Origin: Xanthostigma xanthostigma
Lineage: Eukaryota; Arthropoda; Insecta; Raphidioptera; Raphidiidae
Assembly (NCBI GenBank): GCA_963575645.1
Contig: OY754466.1
Coordinates: 7,852,001 to 7,916,000 of the forward strand
Reading direction: 5' to 3'
Length of the DNA: 64,000 nucleotides
Shown here: positions 12,018 to 27,000 of the stretch, piece after piece
Layout of the letters: each line of letters opens with the position of its first letter
Position numbering within the stretch: the stretch's first letter is position 1
The notes under the pieces: generated by a model
The model's input: only the letters and a program-made list of their open reading frames with translations
The model's database searches: none
Told to the model about the DNA's origin: nothing
Made by a program: the position numbers and the translations under genes

Positions 12018-15000
12018 TTAAAATTGTATTCTAAATTTCGATCCGCTGCCACTGTCCGTTTTGTTACCATCTCTACCGAGCGATGAGCCCCTTCTAGAGG
12101 TAGTGCCCGTAGGCGAACCGCCATACAGGCGTAGTTTGGACGGAGGAGGCAAAGACGTTGCTGAATTATCGCTGAGTGTCGATGCTGAATCGCGTTCACC
12201 AGCCGATGAACGGGCTGACATACATTGTTGCTGTTGTTGCGACTGCGATGGCAATTTACTGCGCAATATCGGACTTGACGAGCCCCCCAAACGACCGTAC
12301 TCACCTAGTTTCCGCGGAGGAGGTATTAAACTTCGTGCTGGACTCTATTCAAACAAATCGTTTAATTTTTCAAACTATAAATTGTCAAACTTGTAATTTT
12401 TTTATGAAAGGAGGATATGATGGTCCACATAGAGCATGTGTCCCTTGTAGTGACCAGATCATACTTATTTTGCCTGTATGGGCTATGTGCACGGAGGCGG
12501 AGTTGCAAATTTTTCGATGGGAGCGTTTGTGGTGAGCACTAGGGGAAACTTCGAACTCCAATTTTCTGTATGTCAGTGAGCAATGTTTATTAAAAGTGAA
12601 AATAATTATAATTTTATGAAGTTTTTTAATTACAAAGAAAACATAGGAAAACTAAGCGATCTGGAAATGCTTGTTGTGTTCCGGGCTGTTGCGCTGATGG
12701 CGATTTAAGTAAAATAAAGACCATTGGCGCCCTAATTTGACGTTCCGCTGTCAGTGTAAACAAATTAACATCAGTTTTCCTTATTACATTTTTTTTTTGA
12801 CACATCATGGCCAACTAAAGTTTTTGACTTATCACCTTAGAAACATGTCGCGATTTCCATAAAAAGTTAGTTCAATAATTCTCTATTACCCACTAGCGGC
12901 GCTAATAGGCTTCGTGCACACAGCCTATATACAGATTGTATCAAATCAAAACAGTCCATAGAACATTCTGTGTGTAAGACAGAGACGATATATAAAGCAG
13001 TAAGTAAGAATGAGATAAATGATCGCTAATAGTTACTGTGGTTACGTAAATAAATAATTACGTACACTGTAAATCTTTTTACCAATTTATCAATTAAAAC
13101 AACTAAACTGTAATAATAATTCGTATTATTATTTATACCTGGTACAAAAGTTTTAACAATACTTTTAATAATTAATTTATTAAATGTTCAAAAAGACCTC
13201 CACGTTCTGCCAAACAATATCCTAATCGATTATAAATATTTTCCCTCACATTGGCTGACATGCATTGGAAATCTGTATTTTCAATTCGTTCAAATTATTA
13301 GCTCTATTTTCTTGAAAGCCATAAATTTTGGATTTTACAAATCCCCATAAAAAAATTTTTTTTCGGAGATAGGCAACCATTTGATTAAAATTCTCGTATG
13401 ACACTGCGAATTGTTATTTTAGACGGAGACAGTCTGTTTTCAAAGGCAGCTACAAATAAATTTATTATGTCGGCGGTTGAATTACCACCATAAAACCATT
13501 TAATTATTTGGATTTTTTCCCGAACAGTATAAATAGCCATTTTATCAATAATTTCACTAGTGAATACTGACATTTGATAAAGTTGTGATTTTTACTGGAG
13601 AAAACAAAGACGATACTATCAGATTGTATAACCACAGTAACCAGCTATTAGCGATCATTTATCTCCTTCCTACTTACTGATTTAGTGCTTTATATAATAT
13701 CGTCTCTGTCTTACACACAGAATGTTCTATGGACCGTTTTGATTTGATACAATCTGTATACTTTTATTTTTTCTACAATAACTCGAAACTGATAAATTTT
13801 TTATCAAGGCTTCAGAAATCAAAAATTAGTTCGACAACTAAATTACTGATCTGTATAATACCAAAAAAATAGAATTTAGTGTTATCAAAAAGACAGTGCA
13901 AAAAATAAAATTTTATAAGGGATTCCTAAAGTATTTAACAAGAACGAAATTTCGCGAATGTAGACAAAAATAAAATAAAATAGACTACACTGTACCTGAC
14001 GTTTACTATTATTACTACTGCCGATACTTCCTCCGCTGCTGATGGAATCTCCTCCGTCCGATTTCTTTCTTCCTCCGCTCGAAGTATCATCGTTCTGCAA
14101 CCGTCCATAATCTCCAAACTTGCGCGGCTGTGAAATGCCGGACCTCGTTGACCTCGGCGGTCTCGGAAGCGAACTCGGAGGAAGACTCCCGGATCGATCG
14201 TCCCTCTTCCTTCCGTCTGACGAACGTTGGCTCGCACTCGTCGCATCGGCACCCGTCACAGTCCTCTGCTGCTGAGAGCTTCTGCCCTGTTTCTCTAGCA
14301 ACAACATTTCCTCCGGTTTATTAGACGAACCACCGCTTACGCTGCTTGCCGACGTCGCCACAGCTACAAGTCCCTGCAAGAATCCTGCAGCCGAGGAGGT
14401 AGCTTGTGAGCCACCGCCCCCGGAACCACTTCCTCCACCGCCAGTCGCGCCGCCGTTACCGCCTACAGCAGCCAATAAAGGCTTGGGTATTTTATTTTTT
14501 CGTTGTGATGCTGCGTTGGCGGCGACCGCGGCCGATGCGAAGCCTGGAAAACAGCAAAGACCGCGCTGAAAACAGAGAAACAAAAGGTGCGACAGTCGGC
14601 ACAAAACGTGGTGATCGAGTAACGCCATTGCTGTTTGCTCGCCGCGTGACTGTTAGAGCAAACGGAACACTGAAAAAGCACACGTGTTAGTTCTGTTGCC
14701 GGTTAGTCAGCTGCATTTTTATCTACAGCACACACAACGCTATTGCTGAATAGCGACCATGCACCTTTCACTTCAATATTCGATTATTCATTTGACCTTC
14801 ACACTTTGCAGAAATCCTTTTTCCAGTTTATTGAAGTGCAACTTCTTATGCGAGTTTGGGCCGTTTAACGTTTGCGTTAAATACTCAACGCTCTAGTCAC
14901 GACAATGAAAAACAAATGATACAATATTGCTATTTGACATATTAGCGGAGTTTAGGCCAAATGTAATGATGAGTCCACCATTTTCATATATACAATAATT

Positions 15001-18000
15001 CTAGCGTCATGTAAAATGTAATGTATTCATGGTTTAAATTTTTGTCACTAGATGTAATATCGTCTGTAAATATAACTTTAAATTTCGAGTTAGTTTCAAT
15101 TTTGTAGTGTGTAGTGCATAAGAAGTCACACTTCCGCCAAGTGTCGCGACATACACAATTCTTTTTTTTTAATTAATATAAACTTTTAAATTTTAATGTT
15201 TTCCTAAAAGCAAACGTTGCCCGATAAAAATTTACCCGTATTTTTGCTTAATTTCACAACGAATTATTAACCGAAAATTTAAAGAAAAACCACAGATGTC
15301 ACACCTTTCACACATCTAATACACTTAAATCACAGGCTTTGTAAATGTGTTAATTGCACAACAAAAAAAAATTGTTAAACAATAAAGCTTTTTTTTATTT
15401 TCGTACATATATATAATAATATTCACAATATATTCACGTCTGAATAATTAACAGCGTTTAATCGCTTTAGCTATTCAATTGTTGGAAACATATGAATGCC
15501 AAAAACAAATTTATTGTTGATGATCGTCACCTCATATCAATCATACCGTCATATTTTTATTATGTTTTTTTTTCAAACTTGATTTTTTAAATAAAATGAT
15601 CAACAGAATTAACAAAAATTTGATGTATAAAAAAAAATCACAGGTTAAATAAAGTTAAACAAATCTTAAAACGTGAATTTATTACGGTGTGTTTGTTGGT
15701 AAGTTTTTTTATTTTTTATTTACTACATGATAGTCCCTCTCTTATCTTATGCCAGTAGTCGAATGCAAAGTTCTAAAGCATTTGTTAAATAATTATTTCA
15801 GCTCGTCTTGTTCGAATTGTTCTAAAACTTTCCAACACACCTTGAGATGCGCTTTTGTTTGCCTGAACAAACAATCGCATGCGCAGCGGTAGGTACATGA
15901 TTTCGAATGTCATATTTATTCATCTTTAGCATGTTTATTTGCAATTAATGTTCGTCTTTTGTTAACATTTGATACACGAAAAAAAATTGAACTACTAGTA
16001 ATTATCTAAAGCGATTAACGATATTAACTACAAATAACGTATCGGCACAGTAATAGAAGGCACTAAATATTTGCGACGATAGAAAAAAATTTTGTCGACA
16101 TCGCATTTCGGTGCCTCTCGATAAGTTTTTTACATAATTTATACATTCCGTATTTTTTCAGTAAGTGAAAAAAAAACGGAATGCACCGAAATGTGTACAA
16201 ATAAATAAATAACAATACAGCAATCATTAAATTTCTAAAATGTCTAGTATTATACAATTTATAATACGATACAACTATTCAGCCCTTTTATGATTATCAA
16301 CTAAGATTTTTTTTTAAGAATTTCGAAATATGTACACTAATTGTAAACGATATTAATTTACTGAATCAAAGGTTTAATTATTTAAATTCCGTTTTTGATT
16401 ACAATACATTCATATAAGGGCTCGAACGATTAATTATAATAACTATTATTTTTTTATAAAATCTAATTTCGAATAATTATAGTTGTGTTTGGTATAATTC
16501 GTCAATGTACACTGGTTTACACTTTTAACACTAGAGTGTGTTTATTGGCAAGTTCTTGACTGTTAAAAGCGTATGTTGGCAATGCAGAGCTCTGCGAACA
16601 CAACTAAGTATACTGCGTCCACAAAAAGGCGTAGGGCACGATGACAGGTGAGCGCAAAGAGAGGGAGGTTCTGTTCCATGCTAAAATCTGTCTCACTCCA
16701 ACCGATGTAAATCATCATATTATGCGTTTCTCTCTGTCATGGCGGTTCACGTCTCTGCTAACATCGACATAGGCTTCCCCGGCCACCGTAAATATGTTAG
16801 GCAAATTCTCGGATTCTTCAAGCTATTTGAATTTGGTTCTATAGAACTTTCGGCTGCTTAGAATTGCTCAAACCAAGTTCGGACAGACCAACATACACGC
16901 AGCTGTATCCGAAGAGATCTGTATTGCCAACACACGCTTTAGCTGTTCAGAACCAGTTCACAACTTGCCAACTTATTTTTAAGTATAGAGACTCATTATT
17001 AAAGTACGGTTCGCTTAATGGAGCGGCAAAGCAATGAAACAGCGTAAAGCATACCCGGTCCTCGCATAAAAACTGCGTAGCTTATATTCTTGAAGTATAG
17101 TGTTAGCCACTACTGTACTACAGTTCTGTTTAGTGTATCGGCTCTTTACTACACTAACGAGTACTCAATAGTTTATAATAACTATTGTTTACGGCTTTCC
17201 TTTTCACTAAACTTCTTGATTGAAGACTTGCTACGAATTAAGTGAGAGCTTTTGTAAGTTACAAATTAAACATATTCTGGCACTAGCTCGCACTATTAGA
17301 TGTACACTAAAATATTCACTACTCATTTTTTTTTTAATCACTGGTTCCATAATGTATACTAAACACAACTTCTATGCATTATATAATAGTATTAATAAGG
17401 CACCTAAATGGGGTTATACAAATATTATTCAAGTATTTATAAACAAGTAAGAAACTATCTCTTGTTTTTCACTTCAGTTGTTTTGATGTTGTTATTTCAA
17501 GTATTTGTTTTAATGTAAAAATCTCATTTTTCTCATTATTAAAGATAATCCATTTTCTTAATAATAGTTCAGACAACTCAATATTTTTCAAATGCATTTT
17601 TTTTAGTACAGCTAATTTTTAATCTATTTTTCCAGCACAATATTATTATTTAATTATTATCGGTAATACTTTCGGTTATTATACACTTTCGCGGTCACCT
17701 GGTTTTTTGGCTCTAGAAAATCGAAAAATCATCCGATTTCGATGAATTTTTTTTTTAAATCTTCGTTTTTATGGCGGATTTATGGAAAAAAATACGAAAA
17801 TTGAAAAAATCAATATTTCTCACAGTTTCATGACTTTAAATGCAAAAAAAAATTGACTTTCTACATATAATTCTTTATAACTGTTTCTGACGTCAATTCC
17901 GGGGTGAACGATAAACGGGTATGCGAATTGTAATTTCGGGGTGAACGATAAACGGGTATGCGAATTGTAATTCCGGAGTGAACGATAAAGGGGTATGCGA

Positions 18001-21000
18001 ATTGTCTCGCAGTGAAACGGGAAGGGGCAAATGTGGAGTTTTTAAAAAAACAATTCCGGGGTGAACGATAAACGGGTATGCGAATTGTAATTCCGGGGTG
18101 AACGATAAAGGGGTATGCGAATTGTAATTCCGGGGTGAACGATAAAGGGGTATGCGAATTGTCTCGCAGTGAAACGGGAAGGGGCAAATGTGGAGTTTTT
18201 AAAAAAACAATTCCGGGGTGAACGATAAACGGGTATGCGAATTGTAATTCCGGGGTGAACGATAAAGGGGTATGCGAATTGTAATTCCGGGGTGAACGAT
18301 AAAGGGGTATGCGAATTGTCTCGCAGTGAAACGGGAAGGGGCAAATGTGGAGTTTTTAAAAAAACAATTCCGGGGTGAACGATAAACGGGTATGCGAATT
18401 GTAATTCCGGGGTGAACTAATTTTTTTCATAAATCCGCCGTAAAATGGAACTTTTTGAGACCGAGATCATTGAAATCCATCTATTTTTCGATTTTCTAGA
18501 GCCAAAAAACCAGGTGACCGTGAAAGTGTATAATTACCATACTTTCTTCAAAAATATTTTTTTTCTCATAAGCCAACAAAATGTTGATATTTTATGGAAG
18601 CCCAAAATACGGACATTACCTCTATTTTAAAATACAAATATGACAAAACCTGATTTAGTATAATTTTGTAGGATTACAATACAACAGTCTTCGTTAATAA
18701 TAGGTACATGATTAAAGTGTACTGCGCATCAATTAAAATTACACAAAATGGCAGACTTATAAACACGCGAATTAACCATTCAAAGTTAAAACCGTCAGTT
18801 TATCAACGCACTACCGTTTTCGTATTTTTCGATAAAATACGCAAAGGCATCCAAACACGTTTTAGTACACCTCTGGATAATTTTATAGAAAATTATGAGA
18901 GTGTAAAAATTGCAAAATAGCACTAAATTTACCTATCTGTCAGTTCGTGTAACAAAAAAGCATCCATATTTAAATTTAATATCCAATTTTTCAACAATCG
19001 GAGCAGCGGGCAAATCTAATCATAAATGGAAGCACTGTACAACAAATACGCGCTTAGTATACATTTTTGAACTGTAGGATTACATAACCTCAACGCATAC
19101 TTTCATGTGTCGTAGTGGTTATGTAACAGAGTCGTCTCACATTTTTTAATATACCAAGATTTATAGATACAGAAGTGACCTCGTTCCATTGGACAGCAGT
19201 GAGGGGATGACGTCATCCAGCAGACTGTCAATTGATATTGCGTGACTAACAAAAATATGAACATCTGCCAGTTGGCATCATTGGTGAACGAGATAACCTA
19301 TGTTCTTGTAATGACCTTGGAAATATACGTTACAAATAGAGTATAGACTATGAAATATTTTTTAAATTTTTCGCAAGCTTTTTCTATAATAAAAAAAGTA
19401 CTGAAAGCGTGTATTTGTCCACGGAATTATGCCGCTACCCAATTAAAGTAGATAATAATTTACTGTATCACATCGACCGATCTGTCAAATTGGATGCGAA
19501 CAACGAGGAAGGAATAATATGGCACTGTTCAACATTGCCATTTTTCGATATGTGTGACGACCCTATTCTATCGCTTATTAATGTATTACAACACTGTAAA
19601 AACGGATGACGAGGGATTTACAATAAACTGTAATTTGTGGTTATGTAAAAAAAATATTTGATATAGCGCTGTGTTTTGCACATTTGACACCGTCTGTTTC
19701 TAATTAAAAAGAATAGATTCAAATATTTGGAGTTTCTATTTTGTTGTATTACAAGTAACATTAATAAAATATAATTATTTATAATTACAATCTAAGAACT
19801 AACTGTTTACAGTTTACAGAAAAAATGCAAAACAAAAGAAAAACGAAAACAAAAATCATTCACTACCCGGTTAAAACATTTCACATACTTTATGCAAACA
19901 TTATAACATTGTCTTTAACAATTTAATGATAGCTTTGAATATTGGCAAGAAACCATATGTGAAATATTTTTTACACGTTTTCAAGAGCGGATTTTGCTCA
20001 AGTTGGCCCCCTAGGCCTCAGAACTAGTTTGATCCTTTATTTATAGGATCCAATATCACAGTTGTCAGTTACATATAAAAATATGTATATTATCTCAAGT
20101 AATATTTATTTTTCTTCTAAATATACCTTCAAAGTCGCCCCTTAAAATCAGCCGCTATTAGTCTGGGCCTCGCAAGCCTTAACTTAAATCCGCTCCTGCA
20201 TTTTTTATATAAAACACACTTAAAAAAAACGCAAGCACAAACGTTCTATTTGATTGCTCTGTACAAAACGAAACTTTTCTGAACTTTTCTGCAATTTCTA
20301 CAGAAACCTGTACAAAAGAAACATTTTTTTTTCAAATTAAAAAAAAAAAACAAATATCGACTTTGTTTAGGCTTCATTTTTTTTATTGTCTTGGGCTGGC
20401 CTATCTTTGGCCAATAGCTGACAACTCCATCTTAATTCTCAAAAATTTGTTTAACTAATAAAGCATGTAGGTAATATTACATACGATATCGGTAATCCAA
20501 ACTATATTTTGTTATGAAAGGTCCAGTTCAAAGACAAAAAAAAATGTTCGGAAAAGCTAGTGTAACCTATTTATTTTTATTATTCCATAATATTTTTCAT
20601 ATGTAAAATCTAATCTAATCCTTAAATTAAAAAAGTGGCTCTAATATTTTAAACGAAATTTTAGAGATGAGTTTTTTTAACAATAAAAATTAAAATAATG
20701 TTATTTGCATTTGTTTTAATATTCAACTGTTTACGCCGAAGCTGTAATTTATGAAACCGTTTTCTTCTGTCATTTTTTTATTTCAATCACTTCAGACTCA
20801 AAAAATTTTAGTGGATGATCTAAAATCTAAATGTACTAGCGGCCCGTCCCGGTTTCACCCGGGTGCAAAACTGTAAGATTTATACATAGTCTCTCTCTCT
20901 CTCCCCTCTCTTTCTCTGGAAATATTATATTGACCTTCCCATCTACGCAACCATTCACACCCACCCACGTAACAACTCACACCCACAGTATATGTGATGG

Positions 21001-24000
21001 TAAGTGAAAAATTCGTTTTGGATATAATTTGCATAAAATCCGTTTTTAGTGGGTATCTACGTCGAGAAAGGTGTAACTGTGCCTTTAAAGTAAATTAGGC
21101 GTACTATAGTTTTGGAGATCTTGTGATGTGTCAGTGAGTCAGTGAATCAGTGAATGGTATCCAAACAAAGAAAAACTAAAAATTCTTATTTAAAACTATT
21201 TAAAAATAAAATTGACGCGTTTACGACACGCCAAATGTTCACTATCGATAATTTATTACTGCAAAAAAAGCTACGTAAATTTCACTCTGTAATTTTCACT
21301 TCGATATGACCAAATATCCATCGATCTGATACTAAATAATTATTTTACATTCAGAACAAGGAACTTCTTTGAAAATAATACACTGCGGTAAAATTCCGAA
21401 CAAAACAAAAATTATTTACTTTGATAATGATACCTACACTAACACTGGTTTTGCCAACTTAAAAAAAAAACTACTATCACACTGACCTGAAACACTACTT
21501 AAACAAATAGCAATCACTCTGTTTTGACTAGAAAGCATTATTCTGTGCACTATTAAAAAGCATTACTTACAATTTCAGTGCCGATACATTAACCTACACT
21601 ATAAGGAAAATAATTACACACTATTTGTCACTTCGCTAAAAGAGAGCACAAAATATATAAATGAGGTCATATAAAACTTTGGTATTAAAGACATAAAGGC
21701 GCACAACCTTTCTTTTATTTTTTTACAGGATGGTGACAGTGATGGCCGATTATAGGACTCGTGTAAAATCATAATTTTGTTATTTCCTGCTTCCCTGATT
21801 ATTTCACGCGAACAATTGTCGAATAAAAGTTTTAATGCATAAAATTCTGTATCTAAATCAATAAGAAAAATTAATTTTGCATGGTTTGTAACTACATGTA
21901 AAAACAAAAGCATGCAAATTTAATTTTGTTTATTGATTTACATGTAGAATTCTATTTAGCAGAACTTTTTTTTTTCCTAAAATAATTAGGGAAGCAGGAA
22001 ATTTTGACAGTATGTTAAAGTCATATGATTGGCAGGCGCGGTTACAATTCTGTATAAGAATGTAGAAAAAACAAAAAAATAACAAAACCTTACATCACTA
22101 ACAGCAGTAGTTCAAAACGAACATATAGTGAACAGAATAAGCTCTATGTCGATTGTATTTTGTTTTAATTGTAGATTGTATTTTGTTTTTGACTTAAGAA
22201 TTTTATGTTGATACATTTCCCGACAAATTACGGAAAAAACGCAATGTTCATTTTTTTTTTTGAAGATTTTACCTGCAGTAAAAAATTCAATTCAAAATTC
22301 AATGATAATTGAAACACAGAAGCCAATGCTCATCAGATTTTTCAAAAATTTTAATTGTATGTTCAATAACTCCAACAAAATAAATTTTAAAAGACTCGTT
22401 TTTTTACTGACACTGTTATAATACTATGTAATCAGTCTTACCAAATGACAAAAAATAATCTTTGTCTCATATGAAAGACTATTTTATAACCAAATTTTAT
22501 ACGAAATTTGAAATCACTTTCAAAAACATCAGCAGTAACAAAAATGGTTTTTAAATTTTGATATTTCTAATTACAACTTCAACATACAATTGATATTTTA
22601 CAAATGCCTTGATAACACTTATCAATATGTCAGCCGCAAAAATATTTCAACTAGTTCAAGAAAACGCAGTTTGCTTTTGTACCAAGACATAAGATTGAAA
22701 AAAAAAAAGAAATATATCAAACTAGTACCTGATACAACGTTGCCGTACTCTAGCAATTTTTTTAAAACTAGATGGAAGCGTTTGACCTGTTTATAAAATT
22801 GATCGAATACATCTAAGTATGGCAATCTTTTTTTGTTTGTTATTTTGGAAATCCTTGCGATGCTATAATCGTTCATTATCGCACATTTCACTTAATTTTT
22901 TGCCACTCAAATTTTGATGCAATAAATATTAATCATAAGAATGGAATATTTCATGATCATCCGATCAACAAATCAATATACATCATTTCTAAGCCAATTG
23001 TATGCAAGCAGTCTAATAGAACGTTTCGGTAGAAGAAGACGATGATGAGCCTACCTTCCCGAGCAGTTGACTATCAAGCTGCGAATCAAGTTCCTTGAGC
23101 TGATCATCCAGCGCTCGTTTGGTCGTGTCATAAGCCGTGTCAGCGTCCGTCGCAGCGCTGCCGTATCGCAAACCGTGACAGATTTTAGTTGCGCTGCTAG
23201 CGCCGCGATGATGATGATGACCATATGACGAACTGTCACCACTGCTACTGCCTGCGTATGATGTTGTCGAACCGAAACCGGTCGATCCGGTAAGAACACT
23301 ACTCACTGCGCAAGAGAACGACAAAAATCGTGAGCTAAACGTAAACTGAACACTGTAACTGCGATGTGGTCGATCCAGCATGAGAAGCTTGTGTGCGTGT
23401 GTGTCGAGACATGAATAAGCTGAATTTAATTGGGAATTTGGACGCAAGAAACAGAGAACGCCAGTCTAAATGTTGATCTGGCCGTAGTTCCGCAAGGTTC
23501 AAGGATTTGACCAGGAATAACATACAACTGGGTGATTCTTAGATGATCTCACCAGAGTTCCGCAAGGTTCAAGGGTTTGACCAGGAATAACGTACAACTA
23601 AGTGATTCTTAGATGATCTCACCAGAGTTCCGCAAGGTTCAAGGGTTTGACCAGGAATAACGTAGAACTAAGTGATTCTTAGATGATCTCACCAGAGTTC
23701 CGCAAGGTTCAAGGGTTTGACCAGGAATAACGTACAACTAAGTGATTCTTAGATGATCTCACCAGAGTTCCGCAAGGTTCAAGGGTTTGACCAGGAATAA
23801 CGTAGAACTAAGTGATTCTTAGATGATCTCACCAGAGTTCCGCAAGGTTCAAGGGTTTGACCAGGAATAACGTACAACTAAGTGATTCTTAGATGATCTC
23901 ACCAGAGTTCCGCAAGGTTCAAGGGTGTGACCAGGAACAGCATACAATTAAATGATTCTTAATGATGCCAATTGAAGTAGGCTAAAGGCAATTGGGATAA

Positions 24001-27000
24001 GGTTCGTGAGAATAGGAAGATACAGGATTAAATGGATTAGAAGGTAACACAAAATCTGGCCTGACTGGTGGTGATCAGAAATGCCTTAATCTGAACTTTA
24101 GTTACCGGTGAATGCGTGAATGAAAAAGGAAAGGCAGAAAGTACATGATAAAATGAATTGCTAAAATGTGAAAGAGTCAAAGGATTAGAAATAGTTTAGA
24201 TTTGCACAAAATCTGCTACAGGTACAGAACAGGATGTTTGAGTGTGTTGGGAAAAGAAAAAGAAGAAGGGACAATTCAGTCCCAGGCGTCGACAAGCTTA
24301 TGTAGTCTACCTGTAATATAACCAACCTAGTTCTTCTCTGGAAACAGCAGTACCCAACACAAGGTCAGTGGCAGTGGTTCCAGCGCCATGAAGACTTGCG
24401 TGCGGAGTGTGATGAGGGGACCGCGACCCTACCACAGCGCCACTGTCCTTATCATAAGCGTGCTTCTGCAACACTCGTATCATTGCGTCTCTCTCGGCTA
24501 GTTTCGACTCATAATCCTTAACCCTGCGAGAAAGTGACAAATTAAGACATCTCCCAGTTAACGATGATGATTGGTTCCATGAAAATTAAGTGTTGCATCA
24601 TTGCCTCATTAATACACCTTCCTAACAAAATGGGGCTATTATTGCGTGAGTTTGAGAACAAGATGTGGCAAAATAAACATTCTAGACGTAATTTCGCGAC
24701 GTTGCAGAAATCTAAATCAATTGCGTACGGTGTAAGTTATTATTTTATTTCCACAATTACTCAAAAACTGACCGCATATATTTATTTTTGCAATTGGGGG
24801 AGTTTCGAATAATAAAGATGAAATTTTGTATTTCTTTATGCACACAGAACACCGATTGCGAAAATATCGCTGAAAACAATTAAAAACGATTATTTAATCA
24901 CTATTTACTAACTTGGATTCGAGATCAGCAACTTTTTTCTGAGCAGCATGAACTTCATCCATGTGTCTTATTTTCTCAGAACGCGCCTCAGCAATCAGTT
25001 TCTCCGCATCCTGGCTCGTTTTCTCCAAAGCGGCTATTTTTGCATCCCTGAAAATTTATGCAAGTATTAAAAATTTTCTTTTTATGCCGGCACTTCACAT
25101 GGCTATTTATATTTGTGTATTTGGCATATTTGGCAAGCAATTACCAAGTGTGCAGGGTCTATTTGACAAAGTGTTGGTCTTATTTGCCAAATAAGACCAA
25201 TACCAAATACGCGTTACCGTGCGCTTGTCGGTTTTTCGAGGCACATCAAAGGAGTCAAATAGGCAAATATGGCAAATAAACCGTCCACACAATGGCTATA
25301 TTCAGAAGCGCACGCGCCGTGAACCTGTATGGACGTGCAGTATTTTTGTGTCTGTGCTGTGAGCGAGAACTGGAACAATTACTATTGAAAATGAATTGGG
25401 ACAATGAAACAGTGCTAAATTTCCTGGAATTTTGAACCTTGCGTTCTGCTGCTAAATGTTTGAGTGTTTGTTATTTGACTGCCAAATGTGGATGGTCGTA
25501 TTTACCTCTATTTGCATGTTTGTCTTGAACGTCATATATTTTGCCAAATACAACAAACACCCAATAGCGAACACAAATAGCCATGTGAAGTGCCAACTTT
25601 AAGAACTCGATTTTGTCTGCGTTTAAAGTCAGTTACAACATATTAAGCGTATGTCGGGATTAGACATTTTTAGAATCTATGCCATCTAGTGACAGAAAAT
25701 GAAATTACAGCAAAATATTTATATTTATATTTATACAATAAATTCCCCGCCTTTGAGGGAACTTAGGTTATGTTCACAGTGGAAATTAGTGTCCACTGCA
25801 GACATAACTGTCTACCGTGGACACTAGACATAACCGTTTCCACCTTGGACATAGCTTATACATGACCCCCACTATAATTTCAAAATGAAAGACTCACTTG
25901 GGTATACTGGCAGCGTCGATGGCGGCTTGTCGGAGGGCACTTTCCTCCAAATATCTCTGCTCCCACTTGGCGCATTCTCCTTCCAGCCTCATGATTTTCT
26001 CATCGCGTTCTCTCAATCGTCGTTTCAACTCGGCAGCCGATGCTTCGCCAGTCAAACTAAGTCCCTGTGAATCGTCACCCGGTCGAGCTCTTTCGCTGCG
26101 TAGTTCGCGTTCCAACTGTAAACGTAGCTTGCGTTCGGTTTGTTCGCGACGATCACTTGCTAGCTGAAGTGATGAGAGAGCGCGCTGCAGCTGAGCTACT
26201 CGTTCAACATACATCTGTTTCTTGCGACACTGTAACAGAATTGTTCAGTTCGTTTAAGAATCATATATATTAATACGCTAAGGTTAAAGATGTTTGCCTC
26301 CCTTTTTAGAAAAAACCTCACAATTTCTCCACATAAATTATATATCATTTTACAGATAATTGCTTGCTCTACTGACATCGACAACTAAAAAATTTATTAC
26401 TGCCTTTGTTTTTGTAAATTAATTAAAATACAGCAACGCTGAACAACGTCTGCCATCTGACGGCTTTAATTTTGAAACAACGTCAACACTTCGATCTGTC
26501 ATCTGACCTTCATATTGTAATACAACAGACACAATACTGCATACTGCCATCTGACGGCTTTAATTATGAAACAGCGAGCAACGCTGAACAACGTCACAGC
26601 AATGCTGCATGATGCCATCTGACGGCTTAGCTCAACGCTTTTGCTACTTGTGCCTCTATATGACAATTTTAGTAAAATATTTCTTCGATCTGTCATCTGA
26701 GCTTCATATTGTAATACAACAAAAAGAAGAACGTTATAATAAGCAGTGTGCAAAATTAGAAACGAATTGAATACTTGCAATCATATTTAAAAAATAATTT
26801 TGTAAAGTGATAATTACTATACTTATTTGGTGCGAATAATTCGCACAGGTCACTCTAGTAAAAAAATTGGTTGTCTGTAAAGTCGGTTTACGGACGATAG
26901 TTTTACGTGATAACGTATTCCGTAATACATAACATAAATTTATATAATAATTATAATAATTCGAATCTATGATATTGCATCTTTCGCTTCAAATTTAGGT

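Larger units (their letters stand above)
14566..23054. other. AMOT intron 10 (8.5 kb), repeat-rich
   Basis: Between exon 10 and exon 11 there is no confidently coding stretch. It contains a foldback at 16544-16972, the 8-bp-TSD transposon at 17674-18538, an unexplained open stretch at 19409-19609 and a Helitron 3' end at 20836. The exon 11 acceptor has a second candidate 22 bp downstream (exon start 14543), which would change phase, so the one at 14565 is preferred. Confidence 0.6.

Noticed and set aside
12011-12304. Alternative frame for the last AMOT exon reading VVWGARQVRYC
   Set aside because: It is open, but its composition is unlike the rest of the gene. The Ser/Gln-rich frame YGRLGGSSSPILRSK continues the preceding exon in style, and phase 0 is kept if the acceptor is GTGAG|TAC.
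12600-12720. Cys-rich stretch NACCVPGCCADGDL on the plus strand, THAP-like
   Set aside because: Too short, no histidine partner or downstream motif, and stops follow at once.
23481-23965. CRISPR-like array
   Set aside because: Repeats are 70 bp and contiguous with no unique spacers, in a eukaryotic intron; it is a minisatellite.
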